Source of the DNA: Pseudoips prasinana
Lineage: Eukaryota > Arthropoda > Insecta > Lepidoptera > Nolidae
Assembly: GCA_951640165.1 (NCBI GenBank)
Contig: OX621237.1
Location: forward strand, 6,758,001-6,822,000
Direction: 5' to 3'
DNA length: 64,000 bases
The translations under genes and the position numbers were made by a program. Of the stretch, positions 54,500-64,000 are shown piece by piece. The notes below the pieces were generated by a model. That model saw only the letters and a list, made by a program, of their open reading frames with translations, was not told where the DNA came from and did not search any database. Position 1 is the first letter of the stretch, and every line of letters starts with the position of its first letter.

Positions 54500-55160
54500 G
54501 GAGCTAGTTTGGTGACAACAACGTGACTTGGTACATTTCTGTCTCTCTATAACGTTTGAGCAATCCCCAAAAAACAATAATAACATTGCAGTGGGAACAA
54601 GGACTCATTTCGACGACGGTGCTAACGTGAGAGGTGAGAAAGGTATTGACCGCTATTACAACCAAATGGTTTGGATGGTGAGTGGCAGGGACAAAGAATC
54701 GTTTAAACTCTTGCTTCATCGAACGCTTGATGGTAGGCAATTGGAGATCGGCATAATGGCTTCTCTTACCGTACCGTGGTGCTGCCACGGCATGTCATAT
54801 GACCGATTCTGAAGCGTTTAGAGTAGATGGATAGACTCAGAGGCAGCGTGTGCGAACACCAGACTCACGTAGGTCTTCGATGGTGGAATGCGCTACTTAT
54901 AAATTCTCACCTTGTTCGCAAGGGACATTTTACTGCACATATTCAGGAGACAGTGTCATCGACAATGAGCAAATGCGATCTGATTACGTACGGATTGCAC
55001 ATTCTCGATGAAGTTTAATTTCCGGTCAAGGATGACCCTCAAATATTTGACTTTCCTTACCCAAGGTATGGGCTCGCCGAACATTCGGACGGGTTCGAAA
55101 GATGGTCTGAGGTTCAGCCTCGAGAAGAGCACGGCCGTGCTCTTAGCCTTCACCTCACTG
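54500..55160 (-). pseudogene. Decayed Jockey LINE fragment
   Basis: Same family as 21516-24413: frames read STAVLFSRLNLRPSFEPVRM, FGEPIPWVRKVKYLRVILD, then HYADLQLPTIKRSMKQ and THHPNHLVV. Many frameshifts and stops. An older copy than the one at 21516. Confidence 0.85.
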
Positions 55161-55743
55161 CCTGAATCATTTACTTAGGGCGGAAATTTGGAGTTTTTCG
55201 TGGATGATTCTCGAGCTCTAACTGGAGTAGGTAGTAGTATATATATAGTTCTGTCAAACGTCGTGAGTCAGATAGCCGATGGTTCGTCAATCGATCGAAT
55301 GGTTTTCTGTATACATATATTAATCACTCCATGCATACAATTATATTAACTGCGTAGCTATGTATTTTGTGTCTGCTACTACGCTTGTAATTAGCGTCGC
55401 ATGGGCACACATCTACATAATAATGTGTCAATTCTATTTCTATATGCCGTATAGAAGAACGGTAATGGCATATAAATAAATATGAAGAATCTACCTGTAT
55501 ATATATGTATAATGTCTCCGAGTACATCTATTGGACAGGATATTAGTTCAAAATCAAATATAAAATTAAGCTTATGAATACCACAGTAGTACCTGAGGTG
55601 GCCTACTTTTTCATCACATCAGCCGAAAGGCGTCCACTGCTGGACAAAGGACTTCTACGATGGAATTGAGTCTATCATTTGGGGGATATGCCATAATCGC
55701 CACGCTTGGCAGACGGGGTTGCGATCCCAGTATAGTCATAGTA

Positions 55744-55867
55744 CACACGGCTACACATCAAGCTATACACTTCCAGTGTAAGCTGATCTCGCGTTGTATG
55801 GGATTTCCATACAATGGCACTTCAGCTTATATTGAAAATGTATAGCTTGATATGTAGTCGTGCGGAC
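55744..55867. mobile_element. Palindromic MITE (family G), copy 2
   Basis: CACACGGCTACACATCAAGC at the left; its complement, with a few changes, at the right. Confidence 0.75.
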
Positions 55868-56740
55868 ACAAAAAACGCTGCTGACCGTTCTCTAGTAGAT
55901 TTTTCCTCGGGACGACTTCTTTGCCCCCACGGGATGAGATGGGAGGGTGATATTCATCACCATCCACACACAGATTTTTTTACAATATGATAAAGTTTTC
56001 TATCTAAATTTTATATTTATGCCATAAAAATAATAGTAAAAATATAACCTTATTGTTTTTTTATATGCAATGAATCTCATGATTAGGTTGTTGTCTTAGA
56101 TTTGTAAATGAAATAATATTTTGCCCACAATAAATGTTTCTATAACTTATTTTGCTAGATGCTTCTTCACTTTAGTTTGACTGTTCACTTGCTAGACAAT
56201 AGACATACGGCGAGATTGAGGTGCAATAATAAAATTGGTTCTTGTCAATGTGCTTCTTAACAGTAGTAAGGAATCAATCAAGTGATGCTCAGACGACATT
56301 TATTAGAATAAAGTGCAGAATCCCTGAAACTACGATACACTGGTTACCATTCAGTTTGGCGTATATCCAAATCGACCGGTCGTTTTGTGTAATTTGCCAA
56401 GATTTCTTATTGTGACACCTGTCGCCATAGGTGCTGTAGTCAGTGAAGTACGGACCTTTATGATGTTCGCTTTTACACATAATAAGTATTGGTTTTTATG
56501 AGTATCATCATCAATGTGTTTCACTTTTGGACACATATTATTTCTTATTTTTGCCTCGGATCACTAATTTTCTGTATTATTTTTATCTCTGGAGGAAAAT
56601 TGCAGGTTTTCAAGAATAACGGCTGTATTTTTGACATATTTTTGGAATTTAGGTTTATGGTAGAGCATCAAATATTTTAGCCACGGAATAGTTTGTATGG
56701 ATATAGTCAGTTTACAAAATTTACGATATTCTACTCTCTG
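55868..56740. other. Intergenic, nothing recognised
   Basis: No convincing ORF; short ORFs lack family features. Confidence 0.5.
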
Positions 56741-56742
56741 TA

Positions 56743-56863
56743 CACACGACTACACTTCAAGCTATACATTTCCAGTATAAGCTGATCCCGCGTTGTATAG
56801 GATTTGCATACAATGAGAGATCAGCTTAAATTGGAAATGTATAGCTTGATATGTAGCCGTGTG
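56743..56863. mobile_element. Palindromic MITE (family G), copy 3
   Basis: 121 bp, TA|CACACGACTACACTTCAAG to TGTAGCCGTGTG|TA; the cleanest copy. TA duplication suggests a Tc1/mariner-type transposase. Confidence 0.8.
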
Positions 56864-57240
56864 TACACTTTCTGCTTTGCGGAAGCTTACAAGCTTGTCA
56901 TGAGATACTTAAATTTAGTTTATATTATTGACTCAATTTTTTATTATTAAAAGATGAGTTTAATTAATTAAAATGCAAAATTAATGAACCTCGACTATGC
57001 AATTAGTTATTCGAAAAAGACAAGGGCTATTTTTAATTGTTCTATCGCATTATGATAATATAACAGTGTTTGCGACATATGTAACAGTTGTACGCGTTAA
57101 TTACTATTGCCAAACACCTACAAGTATATTACACACAATAAATTAAAATATTGATGAACTGAACGAAAATTGCAGGTATCACCTCTTAATTCAATGTTCT
57201 TTGTTGTGTACTCTTTAAGTCTATAAGTTGTTTTAACTTA

Positions 57241-57450
57241 CTTGGTTTTTTCTACGTCTACGTTGAGAATGTCTGCTGTATAAGTAATAATAATAATTAA
57301 TAAAACAGCCAAAAACTCTTTTCTTAATATCCTCAATTCTTCCTTACTTGCGTGGCTATGTTTATCATCAGGGCCCAATATAATTAAGCCCCAAATGAAA
57401 TGAAATAAAGAACTCCAAACATTCAAAATAAAAGTATATTTTCTTTTTTT
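57241..57450 (-). other. Unrecognised ORF with a hydrophobic segment
   Basis: The minus frame reads LIILGPDDKHSHASKEELRI and then FLAVLLIIIITYTADILN, followed by VEKT and a donor-like CCAA|GTAAGTT. It could be an exon with a membrane segment, but there is no clear acceptor. The upstream part of the same frame is SINE B sequence. I do not recognise it. Confidence 0.15.
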
Positions 57451-57467
57451 TATTTTAATTAATAACA

Positions 57468-57690
57468 CACGGCCATCTGGTCCCGAATTAAGAAGAGCTT
57501 GCACTATGGAAATCAGATTACACATACATATATTACTTTTTGTTGTAAATACATACTATAGATAATTTCACCCAGACATAGGACAAAAAGACATGTTCAT
57601 GCACACAAATATCTGTACTGAGTAGGAATCGAACCCACCATCTACGGCGTGAAAGTCAAGCATTTACCAACGGCACTAACCGGCCCTTTG
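57468..57690 (-). mobile_element. SINE family B, minus strand
   Basis: On the minus strand AAGGGCCGGTTAGTGCC, the B-box GGGTTCGATTCCTACTC, TTTACAACAAAAAG and the shared 3' body, ending GATGGCCGTGTGTTATTAA. Confidence 0.87.
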
Positions 57691-57722
57691 ATTGGTTATA
57701 TAATATTTGAATTTGAAGGCGC

Positions 57723-57974
57723 TCATAGCTAGATGCTCTCACCGGCCCGTAAGTGATTGGCGAGGTTAAGCAACTAGGTACGCGGTCAGTCCATAGGTGG
57801 GTGACCGCGAAAGTGGTTTAATTTCTGAGCGTCTCCGTGCTTCGGAGGGCACGTTAAGCTGTCGGTCCCGGTTGTAGTCATTAGACAACAGTCGTTAAGC
57901 CACGTCAGAGGCCTACTGGGCGGCTTGAGCAACTCTGACACTAGGGTTACCCCTACCCACACGATAAGCAAGCA
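57723..57974 (+). mobile_element. SINE with 5S-rRNA-like head, clean copy
   Basis: 252 bp, same ends as 15246-15497 (TCATAGCTAGATGCTCTCAC to AAGCAAGCA) with few differences. The head holds GGTTAAGCAACTAGG and GGTGGGTGACCGCG. Confidence 0.88.
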
Positions 57975-58265
57975 ATTCAAATATTTGATACTATCAAAAT
58001 ACTGTACTATTTTGATACTTTGTCCACCTTGTAGTTCTTATTCAGCCATTAACATAAATAGAAGAGCTCGAATTATAATATATTCGTGTAGGTACTACGA
58101 TTACCAATTCAATCGGAGGGCAAGGGCATGTTCAATGCTGTATCAATACAATGTTACAGTTGTATAACTACTGATTTCCGTGTACACTTTTGTTTGATCT
58201 ACTAAATTAATACGATCGTAAAATGGCTTGGTTGTGCATAAGATAATCTATATTTACTTAACGTA

Positions 58266-58690
58266 TGGGCAGTGGTTGTTCAAGCCGCCCAGCAGGCCTC
58301 TGACATAATAATAATATCTAGGGAGAATGTCACACAGATCATCCTAGCCCCAAACTAAACAAAGCTTGTACTTTGGGTACCAGGCGACGATATACATACT
58401 TATATAGATAGATAAATGCTTAAATACATAGAAAATATCCATGACTCAGAAACAAATATTCGTGCTCATTCGAAGGGATTCGAACCTAAGACCACCAGCT
58501 TCGTAGGCAGGAGCACTACCAACTAGGCTACGGTGACCGTCTGGCATGGCTTAACGACTATTGTCTAATGACTAGAACCGCTAGACGCTCAGAAATTAAA
58601 CCAATTTGGTGGTCACCTATCTATGAACTGACCGCGAGCCTAGTCGCTTATCTTCGCCGATCACTTACGAACCAGTGAGAGGTAGGTTGC
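58266..58690 (-). mobile_element. 5S-like SINE, minus strand, split by SINE A
   Basis: The left piece (AGTGGTTGTTCAAGCCGCCC, AGCAGGCCTCTGAC) and right piece (GGCATGGCTTAACGAC through TTCGCCGATCACTTACG) are one reversed copy. SINE A (58303-58540) lies between them. Confidence 0.8.
58303..58540 (-). mobile_element. SINE family A nested in a 5S-like SINE
   Basis: Minus-strand head GTCACCGTAGCCTAGTTGGT at 58540, tail AGATATTATTATT at 58303. Short direct matches CTGACAT and CTGGCAT at the two edges may be the target duplication. Confidence 0.88.
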
Positions 58691-58795
58691 CAAACATCCA
58701 TCCCCGGACAAAATGCGGCAAAAATACGAAACCCTTGTAAAATAAAATTTATAAATGACATGTAAAAAATAATTTTACTAATGAAATAAAAAATA

Positions 58796-59364
58796 TTCTA
58801 TTCTATTCTATTCCATTCCATTCCATTCCATTCCATTCCATTCCATTCCATTCCATTCTATTCCATTCTATTCCATTCTATTCCATTCTATTCCATTCTA
58901 TTCCATTCTATTCCATTCTATTCCATTCTATTCCATTCTATTCCATTCTATTCCATTCTATTCCATTCTATTCCATTCTATTCCATTCTATTCCATTCTA
59001 TTCCATTCTATTCCATTCTATTCCATTCTATTCCATTCTATTCCATTCTATTCCATTCTATTCCATTCTATTCCATTCTATTCCATTCTATTCCATTCTA
59101 TTCCATTCTATTCCATTCTATTCCATTCTATTCCATTCTATTCCATTCTATTCCATTCTATTCCATTCTATTCCATTCTATTCCATTCTATTCCATTCTA
59201 TTCCATTCTATTCCATTCTATTCCATTCTATTCCATTCTATTCCATTCTATTCCATTCTATTCCATTCTATTCCATTCTATTCCATTCTATTCCATTCTA
59301 TTCCATTCTATTCCATTCTATTCCATTCTATTCCATTCTATTCTATTCTATTCTATTCTATTCT
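58796..59364. repeat. Pentamer/decamer satellite, (TTCCATTCTA)n
   Basis: 569 bp read as (TTCTA)3, (TTCCA)9, TTCTA, then 48 perfect TTCCATTCTA decamers, then (TTCTA)4 and TTCT. No mismatch in the 480-bp decamer block. Preceded by AT-rich sequence ending GAAATAAAAAATA, like a LINE tail. Confidence 0.97.
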
Positions 59365-59787
59365 GAGAGTCTTTGTTACTTGGACACAAATTTATTATTT
59401 TTACCGTTAACCCATTTCGATTTAGGTCACCTTGTAGTACTCTGTTGCGGATGGACACCAGAATCCATGGAGCGACTTCCATCTAACTTCGATAATGAAA
59501 AGAAACCAGTAAAAAAGATAGTTAAACCACATGCCAGATTCCATCTTCTGGCTTTTGACAGGGGATGTTCAATACTGTATTCAATGTTACAATTATATAA
59601 CTACTGATTTCCGTGTACATTATTGTTTGTTCTCGTTAATATTGTCTATCCATCGTAAAATGGCTTGGTTATGCATAAGATAATCATAGTTACTTGAACT
59701 ATTGGGGTCGCCTTTTAGTCTATTCTGATACAGATAGATGCCAGAATTAATCAAGCGCTTTCTACCTAACTTCGATAGAGCTCGAGC

Positions 59788-60045
59788 CTGTTGGCGTGGT
59801 TGATAGATATGCTGCCTTGCACGCCGGAGCTCGTGGGTTCGATTCCCACCCGGGACAAATATTTGTGTGCATGAACATGTCTGTTTGTCTTGAGTCTAGG
59901 TGTAAATTATCTATATAAGTATGTGTTTACAAAATAAAATAGTATATGTAGTATATCAGTTATCTAGTTTCCATAGAACAAGCTCTGCTTAGTTTGGGAT
60001 CAGATGACCGTGTGTGAATAATGTCCCAGGATATTATACTAATAA
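59788..60045 (+). mobile_element. SINE family B nested in the tandem unit
   Basis: Head GAGCCTGTTGGCGTGGTTGA, B-box GGGTTCGATTCCCACCCGGG, shared body, tail AGGATATTATACTAATAA. Confidence 0.9.
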
Positions 60046-60294
60046 GAAACCAGAAACCAAGATATCACATGCCAGATTCTAAGTTGCGAACTCATTTATC
60101 AAAACCATTTAGTAAGATACTAAGATTTTAATTGCTAATCTGCTCCCAGTCATGTGGGACTCTTAACTTGCCCTGCTCGTAAAAGCTCGAAGAGCGATCT
60201 CACTACCAAGCAGACTCTAGGTAAATACAATCTTTTTATATACAAAGATTTTCGATACGGCATACAAACCTATCATTACCAATGAACCTGTTAA

Positions 60295-60603
60295 GTATAT
60301 ACGTCGGGTTCTGCAGGCGCTGCTGCTGCTTTGGCGGAAACCCTTAAACGGCGCAAATACACAAATTTGGCTGCAAATTTTGTTTTTGAGCTGTTAAGGG
60401 TAGAGACCTTAGGACCATGGGGCCCAAGCGCACATTTAATATTTCGGGAAATAGCTAAACGTTTGATCGACGCTTCCCATGATCAGAGGGCTGGTCTATT
60501 CTTGGGTCAGAGGATCAGCATTGCCATCCAGCGTGGCAATGCGGCCAGCATTCTGGGCACTTTTCCCATAATCGATGGTGAGGGATTATTGGACGCCTTA
60601 TAG
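60295..60603 (+). pseudogene. TE-derived ORF fragment with VETLGPWGP motif
   Basis: Open from after a stop at 60292-60294 to TAG at 60601. Reads AGAAAALAETLKRRKYTNL, then LLRVETLGPWGPSAHLIF, IAKRLIDASHDQRAG, then QRISIAIQRGNAASILG. No ATG start. I associate the AG.AA..AE..K..KY..L...F..VE.LGPWG and RLI..S.D.RAG..L.QR.SIA.QRGNAAS pattern with proteins linked to reverse transcriptases and other mobile elements in invertebrates. Host function is unlikely, and the family is not certain. Confidence 0.5.
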
Positions 60604-60741
60604 GGTAAATAGTGTATCTGTAGTTTATCTAATTTTTAGCTTATAATTTCATTTTATTTAATTTAATTGTCTAACAAAGTTACATTGAATTTTATTCGCT
60701 TCTAATAACCGTAATTCACCTGTTAGTACCATTTTAAATAC

Positions 60742-61095
60742 ATGCCTCGTTGGTCTAGCGGTAGCGTGATCACCCGCAGAGAACGAGGTCCTGGGATCTC
60801 GTGATTTTAGGACTTTTCTGTAAAAAGAAAAAAATTCTCAGCATCAGCTCGAAGTCTGGGAGTTGGCGGTTTTATACCCCCGTGCCTCGGAGAGCACGTA
60901 AAGCCGTCGGGCATGTACCTGACCTCTCCCCGGTCGTGTCGCTAAGCGTCCCATCGGATCATGAGAGTGATGGTATAGAAAGTGCTCCTGTGTATGCGCA
61001 CACACTTCAGCACTATAATATGTCCCGCGCAGATGGCTAATCTCTGTTGAGACTGGCCGCCATAGGCGAAATTAGGCTAGGAGGACATTATAAAT
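60742..61095 (+). mobile_element. SINE family D, complete
   Basis: Head ATGCCTCGTTGGTCTAGCGG (tRNA-like A box), B-box GGTCCTGGGATCTCG (weak), body AGTCTGGGAGTTGGCGG, CCCCCGTGCCTCGGAGAGCA, and end GGCTAGGAGGACATTAT. The relative in the spir intron is 1518-1828. It does not share the A-C 3' body. Confidence 0.82.
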
Positions 61096-61537
61096 ACATG
61101 CTGCATTAATAATCATGAATTAAGGATTGCGTCTATAGTTCTTATTTTTAACCTTTAATGACCTAACGTTTTGTTTTTGTACAACTAGTTCTTTAACTTA
61201 CTTGGATACAGAGGTGTTCATAATTACTTTACATACAAGTAGTTGTAAGAAGGTTTTCTTGTGTACAACCCAATACTAAATATGCAAATTTGATTGACTT
61301 TAGGGTTGGATGATTAAATAAGTGGTTTTGTGCTGGTTATAGTAATAAGGTACTAATATTAGAGGAGTATTTAATTTAATGTAATTTATACCTACTCAAT
61401 TTATCAAGAGAACCTTGGCGACTATACTGCGCGTGTTTTGCTTTTAACTAGTAGGTTCAAATGTTTTTTCCAGACATGGGACAGTAATGGTGTTTTTTAT
61501 TATACGGTTAAAATGTCAACTATATCTTATTCTTTGA
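61096..61537. other. Intergenic, nothing recognised
   Basis: AT-rich without ORFs or shared repeats. Confidence 0.55.
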
Positions 61538-61765
61538 CGGTCACCGTAGCCAAGTTGGTAGTGCTCCTGCCTACGAAGCTGGTGGTCCTGGGTACGAATC
61601 CCGGTAAGTGCAAATATTTGTGTGATGAGCACGAATATTTGTTTCTGAGTCATGGATGTTTTCTATGTACATAAGTATTTATCTATCTATATAAGTATTT
61701 ATATCGTCGACTGGTACCTATAGTACAAGCTATGCTTAGTTTGGGGCTAGGATGATTATTATTCT
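61538..61765 (+). mobile_element. SINE family A, nearly complete
   Basis: Head GGTCACCGTAGCCAAGTTGG, B-box with one change (GGTACGAATCCC), body, and a short ATTATTATT tail. Confidence 0.9.
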
Positions 61766-62266
61766 TATAAGAAACTGCAAATAATTTCTGCTCTACCGAT
61801 GGACTTAGGACTCGACCTTTTTAGGGTTCCGTAGCAAAATGGCAAAAAACGGAACCCTTATATATTCGTCATGTCTGTATGTCTGTCCGTCCGTATGTCA
61901 CAGCCAAGCTAAGTAGATGTATTCTGTGAACCGCATTAAGATTTTCATACAGAAATAGAAAAAGAACAATAATTTTGGGGGTTCTTCATAAATAGAACTG
62001 AAATTCAATATTATTTTCATCGCACCCATACATGTGGGGTATCTATGGATAGGTCTTCAAAAATTATATTGAGGGTTCTAATAGCATTTTTTTTCTAAAC
62101 TGAATAGTTTAGAAAAAAAGAGACACTTCCAAATTGGTAAAATAAGTACTTTATAAATAATAAGTACTACCCCACCTGTAATTTCTAAAATAAGAGAATG
62201 ATAAACTTAATGTATATTGAATGATGAAAGAAAAAATAAATAAAACTAAAAAAAATATATCATGTA

Positions 62267-62401
62267 CAGACGCCAGCACATCCAACTACCCCAATATGTC
62301 GAATTTCTTTTATAGATTTTCAACTTTATCACTTAAACATAAGGTTCACTTTCAATTGGGTAAATTTGACAGATTGGGGTAGTTTGATGTGCTGGCGTCT
62401 G
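62267..62401. mobile_element. Mariner-like MITE (family F), complete
   Basis: 135 bp: TA|CAGACGCCAGCACATCC ... GATGTGCTGGCGTCTG|TA. Palindromic interior (CAATATGTCGAATTTC, GAAATTTGACAG-like). Confidence 0.85.
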
Positions 62402-62496
62402 TACATTACCATGCATACTAACAACAAAAATTGGTTTGAACGAGATCTAGTAAGTAGTTTTTTTTAATACGTCATAAATCATAAACCGCAATTTAA

Positions 62497-62775
62497 AGTA
62501 AAAGTCAAAAATTATTTATTCCGTAAAAAATTAACATTTATGTGGAATCGTCATATTTTTTTACCCTACCGTGTAGTGCATGACGTGCAGCTACTGAGAA
62601 ACACTGCCAGAAAACTCAGTAGGAATCCTTTTTTAAAATAAAATGTACTTAAAATTAATTACAATCGTGTGTGTCAGAGCAACTCAATCCCAAGCACTTT
62701 TATCACTTAAATAATCAGAAATTTTGTAATATGCCCTGTTACACAATTTGGCTTGAATAGCTTCATTTAATCAAC
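62497..62775 (-). mobile_element. LINE 3' UTR tail, copy 2
   Basis: Matches 50185-50480 closely across TACCCTACCGTG, GCATGACGTG, CAGCTACTGAGAAACACTGC. Sits inside repeat E. Confidence 0.65.
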
Positions 62776-63439
62776 TGATTACTTGCTGCTACGGAACCCT
62801 TCATGGGCGAGTCCGACTCGCACTTGGCCAGTTTTTCTTCTTATTGTGGTGATGTTAAGAATTAAATTTTACCTAACTGCTCAAAATTGGCTGACCGCTT
62901 TGTTTGAAACCTAATACAACTCCTGAAGGGAACAGAAGACTGGACTGGACGGAAAAACAAATAAATGGGCCATACTTTGGGGTATTACGCCGTAGTCACC
63001 GATATTTTGTGATGTGGGAATGTAACTCCATTTGCACATGTTTCATGTTTTCATTGGATCTACCAACCTGGGGCTAGAAATAAAACACAATTATAACGTT
63101 TATTATAAGCATTAAGTGCGACAAAAAATAATGATACCTAATAAATGCATAGAGGAAACAAACTGCGAGTATCAACCGCAGAATAACGAAGTACTAAATA
63201 TAATATACAACACAATGAGTCACTTACACGTGCCAACTTTGCACCGAAATAGCATTGAAATGATTGCACTTTAGTGAATAACAACATGAATTTTTATCTA
63301 ACAGACCAGAGGTTACGAGTAGTGTTGCCAAATATCTCAATTTACGTGAGACGTCCTGATTTTTAAGAGTCGTTTACATGTGTATTATTGTCTAAGCCCT
63401 TATAAACATATATATCTACCACCGAAAATTTTCTGAGAA

Positions 63440-63690
63440 GTATACCTAGCCTGTGTGAATGGAACAACCGGAAGGGGAAGACCTCGTCGAACATTCTCTG
63501 ACCAATTCGGAGACGTTCTCAAGAAAGGGCAGGTCAGAAGTACCCTAAACTGGCGAGCATGTATGAAGAATATAATGACAGTAATCGAGGCAAAAGACGT
63601 GTGCTAAGATCGTGACAAATAGAAATCCGTTGTCTCTGCCTACCCCTCTGGGAAACAGGCGTGAGTCTTTGTATGTATGTAAAATTCTCT
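63440..63690 (+). mobile_element. LINE C-terminal and 3' end fragment
   Basis: The broken frame reads [38 protein letters not shown], with stops, then the noncoding end AACAGGCGTGAGTCTTTGTA. Relatives at 32585 and 51165 (reversed). Clade not determined. Confidence 0.65.
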
Positions 63691-64000
63691 TTGGAAAGAA
63701 TGTGTTAATAAACTTAAGAATAATATTTCCCTTTCCCTGAAACATTATAAATGAATTTTACAGTAATGGAAACAATAAAATTAATTAATTTAAGGGCTTA
63801 GATCTCAGGTATTAGAATTATTGGATGTAATTATTATGCTATGCGTCTAATAGACCGCACGAGTTCTAGGACGTATTAAATATTTATTTGAAAAGTGGCT
63901 GTAAATCATCTAGTTATTTCGGATTCTATCAAATAAAAAATAGATATTTATTTTCCATTAACCATTTCAATAGATCCATAAATTATTCCTTCCACTAGTA
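63691..64000. other. Window end, nothing recognised
   Basis: AT-rich, no ORF or shared repeat. Confidence 0.55.

Larger units (their letters stand above)
58116..60085 (+). repeat. Degenerate tandem unit, three partial copies
   Basis: A ~300-bp unit (CTAACTTCGATA, AGAAACCAG, CACATGCCAGATTC, TAACTACTGATTTCCGTGTA, GTAAAATGGCTTGGTT, GCATAAGATAAT) appears at 58116-58260 (3' part), 59440-59700 (full) and 59740-59786 plus 60046-60085 (5' part, split by SINE B). The satellite sits between copies 1 and 2. Confidence 0.75.
61820..62838 (-). mobile_element. Dispersed repeat family E, copy 3, with two inserts
   Basis: Ends TTTTTAGGGTTCCGTAGC at the left; GCTACGGAACCCTTCATGGG, then CGAGTCCGACTCGCACTTGG at the right. 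Split by a MITE (62267-62401) and a LINE tail (62497-62775). Confidence 0.78.

Noticed and set aside
58796..59364. CRISPR array
   Set aside because: Pure tandem pentamer/decamer repeat without spacers, in a eukaryotic genome.
1..64000. An undescribed multi-gene system (defence, toxin-antitoxin or biosynthetic)
   Set aside because: The window is a eukaryotic chromosome segment with two ordinary conserved genes, one microprotein candidate and transposons; no set of adjacent unknown genes is present.

Overview
This window is ordinary, transposon-dense chromosomal DNA of an insect, almost certainly a butterfly or moth. The evidence is two conserved animal genes with GT-AG introns in an AT-rich background, Lep1-like Helitrons that begin TC(A/C)(T/C)ACTAAT and end CTAG|T, tRNA-headed SINEs of a style common in Lepidoptera, and other dispersed repeats I associate with that order. 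The species cannot be told from sequence alone. I found no operon, CRISPR array, phage or defence island, and no undescribed multi-gene system.

Host genes. (1) 266-5720, plus strand: the last five coding exons of the actin nucleator Spire (Spir-box, FYVE-like zinc finger, C-terminal tail). The KIND and WH2 exons lie upstream of the window. (2) 31872-26455, minus strand: a complete four-exon gene for the mitochondrial Rieske iron-sulfur protein of complex III (271 aa, all cluster ligands present). (3) 52034-51930, minus strand: a 34-codon intronless ORF with 13 cysteines in Cys-Gly-Pro repeats, resembling the Mst84D/Mst87F male-specific sperm microproteins of flies. It is the most interesting host candidate here and would be missed by length filters. 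Two weak exon-like ORFs (19690-19890 and 57241-57450) are listed with low confidence.

Mobile DNA by region. 10280-13373 is a Helitron with a broken helicase gene and an extra helicase tail from a second lineage. 13831-19354 is a nested stack: a foldback element with imperfect 9-bp target duplications holds a decayed Copia element, whose RNase H region holds a SINE with a 5S-rRNA-like head. 20238-21001 is an intact copy of the foldback element. 21493-26319 is a pile of Helitrons, one split by a 2.9-kb 5'-truncated Jockey LINE and another by a 722-bp palindromic element. The right half (32-64 kb) is mostly intergenic sequence with SINEs, short Helitrons, MITEs, LINE tails, a decayed pogo-like transposon (37211-38540) and a nearly perfect 569-bp decamer satellite (58796-59364).

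Three SINE families (A, B, C) have different tRNA-like heads but share one 3' body, ending in ATT-rich tails. Several nested insertions give a relative order of events. Nothing suggests that the host genes work together: Spire acts on actin at vesicles, the Rieske protein acts in respiration, and the Cys-Gly-Pro ORF, if real, would be a sperm structural protein.
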